Part shown: one piece after another, positions 25,020 through 33,128 of the stretch
Layout: each line of letters begins with the position of its first letter
Numbering within the stretch: position 1 is the stretch's first letter
DNA from: Sphingobacterium sp. LZ7M1
GTDB lineage: Bacteria > Bacteroidota > Bacteroidia > Sphingobacteriales > Sphingobacteriaceae
Direction of reading: 5' to 3'
Assembly: GCF_024296865.1 (NCBI RefSeq)
Contig: NZ_CP101134.1
Span: forward strand, 2,170,001-2,234,000
DNA: 64,000 nt
Translations under genes and position numbers: made by a program
The notes under the pieces: model-generated
Told to the model about the DNA's origin: nothing
The model's input: only the letters and a program-made list of their open reading frames with translations
Database searches by the model: none

Positions 25020-26339
25020 ATGGGTTGGATAAAAAAAACAATAGTATTTATATTAGGACTTATAGCCGTATTGGCTATAAGTTTTTTTGTTTTTAAGTAT
25101 TATAGATCTTCAAAAGCAGAAAACATTAAAATCCCTGAAAATTCAGTTTCAGTAATTCGATTGGATGTGGATGGTCTTCTCTTGAAGATGCTCAAGAATT
25201 CCCTTTCCAATTATTCGGAATATTACGGCTCCAAACAGGATACCAGTACAATAGGGGGTAAAGCCAAGTTGTGGAATATAGGAGTACACATACCTGGTAA
25301 ATTATATATGTTTAGTTTAAGTGATACTTCACATCATTACTATGCAGTTTTGGAAGTAACGGATAGGGCAGATATCCAAAATTTTCTAAAAGGTCAATTA
25401 GGATTAAGCCAAGATTCCGTTTTCCAAGGTTTGGAAAAAGGGCAGGAGCTATATTCCAAAAAGCATGTACAGGCTCTCTTTGATGATCAAAGATTGATAT
25501 TATCATTAGGAAAAGACCAGCAAGCTGAAACCATGTTAACATTGTTGAAATCCGACCAAGGTGAGTGGGTTTATGCCAATGAGTTTGGCAAAACGCTGAA
25601 GGAGATCCAAGATACTGATATGAGCTTTGTGGACAAGAAAGACAATTGGGCTACTGTTAATTTTCAAAATGGAAGATTTGATATTGATGCCTTTGTAAAA
25701 TCCTCTTTATTGGGTTTTCCATCAAAGCCTGTCCAAGCCGTGATACCTGAAGACAACGTGCTTTATATGGCCTTAAACTCTGATCTTTCCCTTATTTTGA
25801 AGGATAAAAAAGCCGAACTGGAAAAATTAAAACTACCGGTCGATAGTATCTATAAGTATGTTGGGAATTTTGCAACAATTGAATTGAAGGATAAAGAAGT
25901 GCTGGAGTCTGATACCATCATTACCTATGATTATGATGATAATTTTGAGATGACCGAGAAAAAGGAAATCAATCAGGTTGAAGTTCCTTCATTAACCTTT
26001 CAAGTTATGGCCTCCCCACATTTATTAGGATATCTTCCAGAAAAGATGTTCTATAAGTTTGGCAAGGACTTTCATAATGGTTTGATAAGATTGAGTACAG
26101 ATCCTGCAGCATTTGGCCAAAATATTGATCTGCAGCCATCACCTAATGTATTTATATTGAGCTACCAGAAAAAACCTGTTTCGGCGAAATACTTAGGCTG
26201 GTTACCGAATTATGATAAAATCTTAAAAGGGGATCTGAACGGTATCGCTGAGGGATCAAATAGCCTACGTTTAAAGGGTGGATTTGCATTTGAAAACTCT
26301 GCGATAAATTCTTTTTATCAAATTATTGGGTCTAAGTAA
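25020..26339 (+). CDS. Membrane-anchored paralogue of the preceding secreted protein
   Basis: 439 residues. One N-terminal transmembrane anchor (T-I-V-F-I-L-G-L-I-A-V-L-A-I-S-F-F-V-F) precedes an extracytoplasmic domain that begins K-I-P-E-N-S-V-S-V-I-R-L-D-V-D-G. Near residue 300 it carries I-T-Y-D-Y-D-D-N-F-E-M-T-E-K, closely matching the Y-E-Y-D-D-D-Y-N-Y patch of the upstream protein in both composition and context, and both have following P-x-x-x-x-x-x-M/S strands. It is in the same operon, 3 nt after the upstream stop. Function unknown. Confidence 0.75.
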   Translation: MGWIKKTIVFILGLIAVLAISFFVFKYYRSSKAENIKIPENSVSVIRLDVDGLLLKMLKNSLSNYSEYYGSKQDTSTIGGKAKLWNIGVHIPGKLYMFSLSDTSHHYYAVLEVTDRADIQNFLKGQLGLSQDSVFQGLEKGQELYSKKHVQALFDDQRLILSLGKDQQAETMLTLLKSDQGEWVYANEFGKTLKEIQDTDMSFVDKKDNWATVNFQNGRFDIDAFVKSSLLGFPSKPVQAVIPEDNVLYMALNSDLSLILKDKKAELEKLKLPVDSIYKYVGNFATIELKDKEVLESDTIITYDYDDNFEMTEKKEINQVEVPSLTFQVMASPHLLGYLPEKMFYKFGKDFHNGLIRLSTDPAAFGQNIDLQPSPNVFILSYQKKPVSAKYLGWLPNYDKILKGDLNGIAEGSNSLRLKGGFAFENSAINSFYQIIGSK

Positions 26340-26444
26340 AGTGTTGATACTCAATGTTCAAACAATTAATTATTAATGCTTTATTAAAAATTTAAACTTT
26401 TGGCTTAGATTTTGGTCATATATAGCGAACAACATGAATATAGT

Positions 26445-26675
26445 ATGAAAAGATTTTTGGGATTATTATTAGTAGCATTTATGGCATTTAGTGTATCAGC
26501 ATGTTATACACACCATCATCATCCGCATGGAATGCCTCCAGGACAGGCTAAGAAGAAATACGGTGGTAAATCCGCAAAACGTTATGCACCTGGTCAACAA
26601 AAGAAAAAATACAAAGGTAATAAAGGCAGACATAATCATCCTGGACATAGGGTAGATGTATTGTGGCAATATTAA
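26445..26675 (+). CDS. Small basic lipoprotein with PGQxKKK repeats
   Basis: 76 residues from the ATG at 26445; a TTG-initiated extension of 11 codons is unlikely because the signal peptide starts here (MKRFLGLLLVAFMAFSVSAC). The mature part is extremely basic and short: a H-H-H-H-P-H-G run, then M-P-P-G-Q-A-K-K-K-Y-G-G and A-P-G-Q-Q-K-K-K-Y-K-G, then another His-containing end. Similar small Bacteroidota proteins with M-P-P-G-Q-A-K-K are common and sometimes mislabelled as a quinol oxidase subunit; I see no support for that name. Monocistronic, followed by terminator hairpins. Confidence 0.75.
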   Translation: MKRFLGLLLVAFMAFSVSACYTHHHHPHGMPPGQAKKKYGGKSAKRYAPGQQKKKYKGNKGRHNHPGHRVDVLWQY

Positions 26676-26729
26676 CCAATAGGAATTAGTATCGGAAATT
26701 TAGCATTTCCGTTAAAAATAGGATTCTTC

Positions 26730-26761
26730 AAGCCCTTCTTAAATATATGAGGGGCTTTTTC
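26730..26761 (+). terminator. Terminator after small basic lipoprotein
   Basis: AAGCCC (26730-26735) pairs with GGGCTT (26752-26757), then T-run. Confidence 0.65.
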
Positions 26762-27150
26762 TTTGCCATTGAATTAATTGCATTGGTGAATATTCTATCC
26801 GATTATTGGGAATTCAAACTGTTCTTGCATCCCATTCCAACGATATATTCCGCTAAAAAGGTACTTTTGAATAGGAAATAAATGGATTGAAATATGGGTT
26901 TTACTCGAGACTTATTCGAGGCATATTCGAGAATAGATTTGCTTGTATTGCGAAAATTCGGAATGTGTCTCGAATGAGGTCAATATTAAATCCATTTAGA
27001 CTGCTCTTTCAAAAAAAATATGATGAAAGATCCTCAATAGCAAATGTCCCTTTAATAATTAGGATAGATTAGGTAATTGATCAGTTGGCTCCGGTTAATT
27101 GAAAGCCATGCGGTCTAAATACTAAATACTTGCTACTAAATACTGACAAT

Positions 27151-27190
27151 AAAAAAATCCCCGTTATCATTTGATAACGGGGATTTTTTT
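27151..27190. terminator. Terminator of the rpsF-rpsR-rplI operon
   Basis: Perfect stem AATCCCCGTTATCA/TGATAACGGGGATT flanked by A- and T-runs; works on the minus strand right after rplI. Confidence 0.9.
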
Positions 27191-27202
27191 ATTGTTAAAT
27201 GC

Positions 27203-27646
27203 TTACTCAGCGATAACTTCGAAAGGGATTTGTACTTTTACTTCCTTGTGTAAGTTCAAGTTAGCGATGTACTCACCTAATTGCTTAGGTTCAGTTTCGA
27301 AAGTGATACGACGGCGGTCAACTTCATAACCTTGCGCTTTAAGAGCGTCAGCGATTTGAATACTGTTAACTTTTCCGAAGATCTTGCCAGACTCACCAGC
27401 TTTAGCACCAATAGTTAATTTTACTGATTCTAATTTACCAGCTAATTCAGTAGCATCTTTTTTGATTTTCTCTTGTTTGAACTGAGCTTGTTTGATATTC
27501 TCAGCTAACACTTTCTTTGCAGAAGGCGTCGCCATTACTGCAAATCCTTGAGGAATTAAGTAGTTACGGCCGAAACCTGGTTTTACTACTACGATATCGT
27601 CTTTCTCTCCAAGGTGTTTAACATCTTGTTTTAATATAACTTCCAT
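27203..27646 (-). CDS. rplI: Ribosomal protein bL9
   Basis: 147 residues, standard length. The N-terminal domain has V-I-L-K-Q-D-V-K-H-L-G-E-K-D-D-I-V-V-V-K-P-G and the N-Y-L-I-P-Q-G-F-A signature, then a long connecting helix and a C-terminal domain with G-K-I-F-G-K-V and I-P-F-E-V-I. Third gene of the rpsF-rpsR-rplI operon, 13 nt after rpsR, with GGAGGA just before its start. Confidence 0.98.
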   Translation of the reverse strand: MEVILKQDVKHLGEKDDIVVVKPGFGRNYLIPQGFAVMATPSAKKVLAENIKQAQFKQEKIKKDATELAGKLESVKLTIGAKAGESGKIFGKVNSIQIADALKAQGYEVDRRRITFETEPKQLGEYIANLNLHKEVKVQIPFEVIAE

Positions 27647-27659
27647 TATCGTATCCTCC

Positions 27660-27923
27660 TTATTTTAATGAATCAGTTACGTAAGGCATAAGTCCGATAA
27701 TACGCGCACGTTTAACGGCTTGAGCAACTTTACGTTGAAATTTCAGTGATGTTCCAGTTAATCGACGAGGTAAGATTTTACCTTGATCATTTACGAACTT
27801 CAAAAGGAAGTTAGCGTCTTTGTAGTCGATGTATTTAATACCGTTCTTTTTGAAGCGACAGTATTTTTTACGGTTGTCCTCTACTTTAGGAGCAGTCACG
27901 TATTGGATGTTTTCGTTTGCCAT
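27660..27923 (-). CDS. rpsR: Ribosomal protein bS18
   Basis: 87 residues. The conserved core [17 protein letters not shown], then [23 protein letters not shown] is unmistakable. It overlaps the rpsF stop by one base (coupled translation). S18 and S6 bind the 30S platform together. Confidence 0.98.
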   Translation of the reverse strand: MANENIQYVTAPKVEDNRKKYCRFKKNGIKYIDYKDANFLLKFVNDQGKILPRRLTGTSLKFQRKVAQAVKRARIIGLMPYVTDSLK

Positions 27924-28291
27924 TAGTTTGCTACCTCCTCAGTTTTAGTTTCTGCCTTTTTGTTGAATGCACCGCTACGTTTTTTCTCGTTGTAAGCCAC
28001 TGCGTGCTTATCTAGAGAGATTGTTAAGAAACGCATCACGCGCTCATCACGTTTGTATTCAACCTCTAATTTTTTGATTAATTCACCTGGAGCCTTGAAT
28101 TCAGTTAAGTGATAGAATCCAGTTGTTTTTTTCTGGATCGGATACGCTAATTTTCTCAAACCCCAATTATCTTCAGCGATAATTTCGGCTCCGCCTTCTG
28201 TCAAGATGTCTTTGAATTTTGCGATTGCTTCTTTCGCAGCATCTTCTGAAAGCAACGGGGTAAGAATGATTACAGATTCGTACTGTTGCAT
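27923..28291 (-). CDS. rpsF: Ribosomal protein bS6
   Basis: 122 residues. It starts [14 protein letters not shown], the S6 beginning, with the conserved [19 protein letters not shown] and R-V-M-R-F-L-T segments, and has a lysine/glutamate-rich Bacteroidota-type tail. First gene of the ribosomal operon; its promoter is at 28346-28353. Confidence 0.98.
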   Translation of the reverse strand: MQQYESVIILTPLLSEDAAKEAIAKFKDILTEGGAEIIAEDNWGLRKLAYPIQKKTTGFYHLTEFKAPGELIKKLEVEYKRDERVMRFLTISLDKHAVAYNEKKRSGAFNKKAETKTEEVAN

Positions 28292-28345
28292 TTTGTAAAT
28301 AATTATGTTTATTAATTTCTATCCGTAATTATGTTAACGGAAGTG

Positions 28346-28353
28346 CAAAGATA
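28346..28353 (-). promoter_or_regulatory. Promoter -7 element of rpsF
   Basis: Minus-strand TATCTTTG, an exact TAnnTTTG match, 55 nt upstream of the rpsF ATG. The -33 element is not obvious. Confidence 0.6.
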
Positions 28354-28535
28354 GAAAAATCAATTGATTATTAAAAAAATGCTGAATTATTTTTTGTGTG
28401 GATATTTGGTAATCAATCCCTTCCAAAGCATTGTAGTCAGATGCTTACAGATAACTCTAAATTCTTGCCCAATCCCGAATCATCTTTATGGAATATTTTC
28501 ATCTTTGCGCCTGAACAAACTATTAAAGAATTAAT

Positions 28536-28652
28536 TTGGATTATATTATCAGGCTGCCCTTTTGGGCTAGGATTTTAGTCGCGGTGACTGTGGGATTGCT
28601 AATCGGATTTGTGATGTTTGAATTGATCTATTTGGGGTTAATGGGGGGGTAG
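28536..28652 (+). CDS. Candidate 38-residue single-pass membrane peptide (TTG start)
   Basis: The frame from TTG 28536 reads M-D-Y-I-I-R-L-P-F-W-A-R-I-L-V-A-V-T-V-G, then L-L-I-G-F-V-M-F-E-L-I-Y-L-G-L-M-G-G and stops at TAG. It is one clean transmembrane helix with a positive flank (R6, R12). CATCTTTG (28500-28507), one base off the -7 consensus, lies where a short leader would need it. There is no ATG, no clear ribosome binding site, and no protein family I know, so this may be chance. Confidence 0.3.
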   Translation: MDYIIRLPFWARILVAVTVGLLIGFVMFELIYLGLMGG

Positions 28653-28834
28653 ATTTGAGTATTGAGATATGAGTATTCAGATTTGAGATGTGAGATATGA
28701 GTATTTAGATATCAAGCGCAAGAAAGATATGGGTATTAAGATAATAAGTGGGAAATGGATATAGAGATTTGAGATTTAATGCGGAATTAGTTTTCCGGTT
28801 AATATCTCAAATCTCATATCTCAAATCTCAATAC
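28653..28834. repeat. Degenerate GAGATATGAG/GAGATTTGAG repeats in inverted arms
   Basis: Direct units (TTGAGTATTGAGATATGAG, then GATTTGAGATGTGAGATATG and more) occupy 28654-28709. The mirror arm TCAAATCTCATATCTCAAAT is at 28807-28826, next to the aminotransferase stop. The arms could pair over about 30 bp around a loop of about 90 nt. Units of this kind occur as dispersed low-complexity repeats in Sphingobacteriaceae intergenic DNA (from memory). They may also serve as the minus-strand terminator. Confidence 0.6.
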
Positions 28835-30039
28835 TATTTTAAATTCGCCAATGCTTCTTTGATTCTGCGAAGGGCTTCTTTTAAGTTTTCGTCAGAAGCA
28901 GCATAGGAAAGGCGGATATAATTGTTGTTACCGAAAGAGTCTCCACCAACAGTAGCAACATGACCGTAGTTCAATAAGTATAAAGCAAGGTCTGCTGAGT
29001 TATTGATTACATTTCCTTCAGGATCTTTTTTACCAAAGAAAGAGCTGATCTCTGGGAAGAAATAGAATGCTCCATCAGGTAAGTTTGTTTTCACACCTGG
29101 GATATCATTCAAAAGGTCATATACCAATTGACGACGACGCGCAAATGCTTCTTTCATTTCCAGGACACTTTCCAATCCTTGCTCATATGCAGCAATACCA
29201 GCACGTTGAGAGATAGAACATGTACCTGAAGTCGTTTGTCCTTGCATTTTTTCGTTTGCAGCAGCGATTTCTTTGTTCGCAGCGATGTAGCCAAGGCGCC
29301 ATCCCGTCATCGCAAATGCTTTTGAAAAACCATTGATAATGATTACACGGTCCTTAATGGATGGGAATTGTGCGATAGACTCGTGCTTGTCTACGAAATT
29401 GATATGCTCATAGATCTCATCAGAGATGATATAGATCTGTGGATGTTTTTCAAATACCTTTACCAAGGCTTCCAATTCAGCTTTTGAATATACGGAACCT
29501 GTAGGGTTACAAGGCGAGGAGAACATGAAGACTTTTGATTTTGGAGTAATCGCAGCTTCTAATTGTTCTGGAGTGATCTTGAAATCGGATTCGATCGTCG
29601 TATCAATGTAAACTGATTTTCCTTCGGCCAATACCACCATTTCCGAATAGGAAACCCAATATGGGGTAGGGATGATCACTTCTTCACCTGGATTTACAAG
29701 GGTTAGCAATACATTGGAAAGGGATTGCTTGGCACCTGTGGAAACCACGATATTAGAGATATCATAATCTAAACCGTTTTCATTTTTTAATTTATTTACG
29801 ATCGCTTGGCGAAGTTCAGGATAACCAGAAACAGGGGAGTAACGGGTCCAGTTTTCATCCAATGCCTTCTTGGCAGCATCTTTTACATGCTCAGGCGTAT
29901 TGAAATCAGGTTCACCTACACTCAAACTAATTACATTAATGCCCTTAGCCGCCAGTTCACGGCCCAATTTGGTCATCTTTAATGTTGCTGACTCGGATAG
30001 ATTGTTTATTCTATCGGATAATATGGATGTTGTACTCAT
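28834..30039 (-). CDS. aspC: Class I pyridoxal-phosphate aminotransferase, aspartate aminotransferase type (AAT-1 beta)
   Basis: 401 residues. Key motifs: S-V-G-E-P-D-F-N-T-P (substrate loop), S-T-G-A-K-Q-S-L (PLP phosphate region), N-P-T-G in C-N-P-T-G-S-V-Y, D-E-I-Y-E, and the PLP lysine in N-G-F-S-K-A-F-A-M-T-G-W-R-L-G-Y. The C-terminal R-L-S-Y-A binds the substrate carboxylate. The sequence groups with bacterial type I-beta aspartate (and prephenate) aminotransferases; strict specificity cannot be read from it. It stands alone, with a TATATTTG -7 element only 7 nt before the start. Confidence 0.9.
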   Translation of the reverse strand: MSTTSILSDRINNLSESATLKMTKLGRELAAKGINVISLSVGEPDFNTPEHVKDAAKKALDENWTRYSPVSGYPELRQAIVNKLKNENGLDYDISNIVVSTGAKQSLSNVLLTLVNPGEEVIIPTPYWVSYSEMVVLAEGKSVYIDTTIESDFKITPEQLEAAITPKSKVFMFSSPCNPTGSVYSKAELEALVKVFEKHPQIYIISDEIYEHINFVDKHESIAQFPSIKDRVIIINGFSKAFAMTGWRLGYIAANKEIAAANEKMQGQTTSGTCSISQRAGIAAYEQGLESVLEMKEAFARRRQLVYDLLNDIPGVKTNLPDGAFYFFPEISSFFGKKDPEGNVINNSADLALYLLNYGHVATVGGDSFGNNNYIRLSYAASDENLKEALRRIKEALANLK

Positions 30040-30046
30040 GATATTG

Positions 30047-30054
30047 CAAATATA
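30047..30054 (-). promoter_or_regulatory. -7 element of the aminotransferase gene
   Basis: Minus-strand TATATTTG, exact consensus, ending 7 nt before the ATG (30039). Transcription would begin at or within a few bases of the start codon, so the mRNA may be almost leaderless. Confidence 0.45.
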
Positions 30055-30185
30055 TTATATACAATTTATTATCGATGAGAAAAATGTAACAAAATCTCTA
30101 TAAAAATGATACTTTCTAAATAGATGGATTGGAATAGGTGTTTATGAAATTAATTATAGCTTTGTATGCAAAATTTGGGTTTTAG

Positions 30186-31172
30186 ATGAAGTTAAAATTT
30201 GATGGGTTTATTATAGCCTTGATTTTCATGATATTCCTTGCCTACATTTATCCCGATGTTGCAGGTTATTTAGACGGCAAGTTTTTAAATGCTTTGATCA
30301 GTGTTGGTGTCGCGTTGGTATTCTTCTTTTATGGGTTGAAACTGAGTTTCAATGAAATCAAGGACGGAATGAAGAATTGGAAACTTCATTTGTCTGTTCA
30401 GCTCTTCACCTTTGGTCTTTTCCCGTTGCTTGTATTATTGTTCCGCCCATTGGTGCATACTGAAACACAGGAGCAATTTTGGCTATCCTTTTATTTCTTG
30501 GCCGCATTACCTTCTACCGTAACCTCTTCGGTAGTGATGGTTTCCATTGCAAAAGGAAATGTTCCTGCTGCCATATTTAATGCTTCCATTTCTGGGTTGA
30601 TCGGTGTTGCCATTACTCCATTACTGATGCACTTCTTTTTGGAAGTTGGTGAAGTCAATGTCTTCGGGGAATTATATATAGGTCTTTTATTTGAAGTTCT
30701 CCTTCCTGTAATACTGGGCTTACTAATACAACCATATTGGGGGAAATGGGCCCATAAGTATGGGAAAGCTTTATCCAATTTTGATAAAGGAGTCGTTCTG
30801 CTGATCGTATATAGCAGTTTCTCGGAATCTTTTATGAATGATATTTTCAATACCATAGGTACAGATTATTTAGCTAGTTTATTTGTCGCTGTTATTGCCC
30901 TGTTCTTTACGGTTTATCTGATTATTTTATTGTTCGTACGTTATGTGTTGAAGTTCAATCGCGAGGATAGGATTTCTGCATTGTTCTGTGGGTCAAAGAA
31001 ATCGCTTACACATGGTAGTGTATTCTCTAAATTTTTGTTTGCCAATAACCCTAAATTAGGGCTGTACATATTACCATTGATGATTTATCATGCCTTTCAG
31101 ATTTTTGTAATGACCATTATAGCGCAACGCTTGGGAAATCAGAAAGATGAGGGTATATTAACAAAAAAGTAA
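30186..31172 (+). CDS. Bile acid:sodium symporter family (BASS/SBF) transporter
   Basis: 328 residues with 9-10 transmembrane helices. Characteristic stretches include F-F-Y-G-L-K-L-S-F-N-E-I, A-A-L-P-S-T-V-T-S-S-V-V-M-V-S-I-A-K-G-N (the crossover motif with E/T-S-S) and F-C-G-S-K-K-S-L-T-H-G. Members import sodium-coupled organic acids; in bacteria the substrates are often pantoate, 2-keto acids or unknown, and bile acids are not implied. Start ATG at 30186; monocistronic. Confidence 0.9.
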   Translation: MKLKFDGFIIALIFMIFLAYIYPDVAGYLDGKFLNALISVGVALVFFFYGLKLSFNEIKDGMKNWKLHLSVQLFTFGLFPLLVLLFRPLVHTETQEQFWLSFYFLAALPSTVTSSVVMVSIAKGNVPAAIFNASISGLIGVAITPLLMHFFLEVGEVNVFGELYIGLLFEVLLPVILGLLIQPYWGKWAHKYGKALSNFDKGVVLLIVYSSFSESFMNDIFNTIGTDYLASLFVAVIALFFTVYLIILLFVRYVLKFNREDRISALFCGSKKSLTHGSVFSKFLFANNPKLGLYILPLMIYHAFQIFVMTIIAQRLGNQKDEGILTKK

Positions 31173-31194
31173 CATTTATTGTTTCTTAATTAAT

Positions 31195-31202
31195 TATTTT
31201 TG
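31195..31202 (+). promoter_or_regulatory. -7 element of the CDF transporter gene
   Basis: TATTTTTG, exact consensus, 18 nt before the ATG at 31221. This argues against the TTG at 31200 as start, since it lies inside the promoter element. Confidence 0.55.
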
Positions 31203-31220
31203 CGGTTCAAATTTAGTGTT

Positions 31221-32201
31221 ATGAATAGGCAAATGAGATTGGTTTTGTTATCCTTGGTTACCGGTATCGTATTGATGCTTATCAAGTTTGTGGCCTATTT
31301 TATCACCGAGTCTAACGCCATTTTTTCTGATGCCGCTGAAAGTATTGTCAATATTGTCGCTTCTGGCTTTGCCTATTACAGTATTTACCTTGCTGCCCAA
31401 CCTAAAGACGAAAACCATCCCTATGGGCACGGAAAAGTAGAATTCTTCTCTGTGTTTGTTGAAGGGGGAATGATATTCATCGCTGGTAGCATTATCCTCA
31501 TTAAATCCATCTATGCCGTTTTCTCACCTCAACCTATAAGTAATGTAGAAGAGGGTATGTACTTGATATTAGCGACTTCCCTGATTAACTATGGGGTTGG
31601 ATTCTATCTGATGAAAAGGGGGAAAGCTCTACGTTCACTGACCATTGAAGCTGATGGAAAGCATTTACAGGTGGATGCATACAGTTCAATAGGCTTGATT
31701 GCAGGACTCCTATTAATGAAACTTACCGGCTTGGCCTGGATTGACCTAGCCCTTTCTTTTGTCCTCGGTACGTTCATTTTATATAATGGCTATAAACTTT
31801 TGAGAAAGTCGATTTCTGGTCTAATGGATGAATCGGATGCAGAAGTAGTGGAGGAAGTTGTCGAAATCCTGAACAAGAACAGGAAATCAGAATGGATAGA
31901 TGTCCACAATCTCCGCATACAACGATATGGACAGGAACTGCACATAGACTGTCATTTAACTTTACCTAACTATTATGACCTTAACCAGGTCCATGACAGT
32001 ATCTCCGATTTTGATTCGCTATTGAACGATAATCTGGCCTCCAAGACGGAATTCTTTATACATGCTGACCCATGCATGCCAGAATGTTGCCATTATTGCA
32101 CAGTGGAAAATTGCCCTATCCGCTCTGAGCCTTACTCCAAGCATATTGATTGGAACATTGTAAATGTCACCAAAAATATGAAGCACTTCAGGAAAGCCTA
32201 A
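31221..32201 (+). CDS. Cation diffusion facilitator (CDF) metal transporter
   Basis: 326 residues from the ATG at 31221. Five to six transmembrane helices are seen. The metal site in helix 2 is S-D-A-A-E-S-I-V-N (D45-like aspartate after S-N-A-I-F-S), and helix 5 has H-L-Q-V-D-A-Y-S-S-I, the usual H-x-x-x-D. A cytoplasmic domain with H-N-L-R-I-Q-R-Y-G-Q-E-L-H-I-D-C-H follows, and a Cys/His cluster near the C-terminus (H-A-D-P-C-M-P-E-C-C-H-Y-C) is suggestive of metal sensing. Likely exports Zn, Fe, Mn or Co ions; specificity is not readable. Confidence 0.92.
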   Translation: MNRQMRLVLLSLVTGIVLMLIKFVAYFITESNAIFSDAAESIVNIVASGFAYYSIYLAAQPKDENHPYGHGKVEFFSVFVEGGMIFIAGSIILIKSIYAVFSPQPISNVEEGMYLILATSLINYGVGFYLMKRGKALRSLTIEADGKHLQVDAYSSIGLIAGLLLMKLTGLAWIDLALSFVLGTFILYNGYKLLRKSISGLMDESDAEVVEEVVEILNKNRKSEWIDVHNLRIQRYGQELHIDCHLTLPNYYDLNQVHDSISDFDSLLNDNLASKTEFFIHADPCMPECCHYCTVENCPIRSEPYSKHIDWNIVNVTKNMKHFRKA

Positions 32202-32320
32202 TTTTATTTCTCGATCAAATCCATAAATTTCCTTCGATCTATTGTCAGGCTAAAATGGTCTTTCTGACTGGTCTTGTGTCTTAGCTTTCAAAAAGGTATC
32301 TTTATTAAAAACCAATTTAT

Positions 32321-32813
32321 ATGAAAATCTACAGTTTAGTAGCAGTATTCTTGATGTTTATTCAGGTTTCCCTTGCACAATCACAAGAAGATGTAGCGAA
32401 AGTCCTAGATCAGTGGCATGCCGCTGCTGGAAAGGCTGATTTTTAAGGAGTATTTTGACCTAATGGATGCTAATTCCATCTTTATCGGTTCGGATGCTAC
32501 AGAACGTTGGGACAAGCAGGAATTCATGGATTATGCCAAGCCACACTTCGATAAGGGCAAAGCTTGGAACTTCAGCAGTCTGGAAAGAAATATAGAATTT
32601 TCGGAAGATGGTAAAACCGCATGGATAGATGAATTGTTAAATACACAAATGAAGATCTGTAGAGGTTCGGGCGTTTTGGTACTCAAAGATGGGAAATGGT
32701 TGATCAAACAGTATGTGCTGTCGATGACTGTGCCAAATGATTTGGCTGATGAAGTGGTCAAAATGAAAGCCGATATAGAGAATGGAATTATTGAAGAATT
32801 AAAACTTAAATAA
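32321..32813 (+). pseudogene. NTF2/SnoaL-like secreted protein, interrupted by a frameshift
   Basis: ATG 32321 opens a signal peptide (M-K-I-Y-S-L-V-A-V-F-L-M-F-I-Q-V) and S-Q-E-D-V-A-K-V-L-D-Q-W-H-A-A-A-G-K-A-D-F, then TAA at 32444-32446. The family pattern resumes in the +1 frame as K-E-Y-F-D-L-M-D-A-N-S-I-F-I-G-S-D-A-T-E-R-W and runs to 32813. One extra T in the run of five T at 32440-32444 accounts for the break. It looks like a DUF4440/SnoaL-type protein of about 163 residues. It could be decay, a sequencing error in the homopolymer, or a +1 slip like prfB. The following GNAT gene starts 8 nt later. Confidence 0.8.
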
Positions 32814-32820
32814 AGATAAT

Positions 32821-33102
32821 ATGTTAGTGAAACACGAAGAAAATGGAAATAAGGGATCATTTTTAGCCATTGAAGATGGTAAAACAATAGGTGAAATGAC
32901 CTATTCCAAAGCTGGACCTGGTAAGATCATTATCGACCATACCGAGGTAGATCCAGAAGAAAAAGGAAAAGGGATTGGTTCTGTTTTATTGAACAAGGCC
33001 GTTGAGCATGCGCGGGATAGCAAATTGAAAATTATGCCTTTATGCCCTTTTGCAAAGGCGCAATTCGATCGTGACGTAAATATCCGCGATGTCCTGTTTT
33101 AA
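32821..33102 (+). CDS. Short GNAT-type N-acetyltransferase (YidJ/YjdJ-like)
   Basis: 93 residues, typical of the N-acetyltransferase subgroup that keeps only the core. The acetyl-CoA pyrophosphate loop is V-D-P-E-E-K-G-K-G-I-G-S-V-L-L, with D-H-T-E-V just before it. M-P-L-C-P-F-A-K follows in the last strand, as in the human GNAT-domain protein family with C-P-F. Substrate is unknown. It lies 8 nt after the broken SnoaL gene and 27 nt before the SDR gene, suggesting one transcript. Confidence 0.88.
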   Translation: MLVKHEENGNKGSFLAIEDGKTIGEMTYSKAGPGKIIIDHTEVDPEEKGKGIGSVLLNKAVEHARDSKLKIMPLCPFAKAQFDRDVNIRDVLF

Positions 33103-33128
33103 TAGTTAAAAACTCAAAATCAACAATT

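Larger units (their letters stand above)
26676..27202. other. Gene-free region with small repeats
   Basis: No convincing gene is seen. Contents are a weak hairpin GGAAAT/ATTTCC near 26694-26711, a terminator (26730-26761), TATTCGAG twice (26913-26920, 26924-26931) with an inverted CTCGAATG at 26969-26976, the short direct repeat CTAAATACT three times (27116-27145), and the rplI terminator (27151-27190). Confidence 0.6.

Noticed and set aside
26445..26675. Quinol oxidase subunit label for the small basic lipoprotein
   Set aside because: The mature part is about 55 residues, very basic, with no transmembrane helix besides the signal; it cannot be an oxidase subunit.
27116..27145. Short CTAAATACT direct repeats as a CRISPR-like array or prophage-type operator
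   Set aside because: Only three short units without equal spacers; not the palindrome found in the prophage, and no cas genes anywhere in the window.
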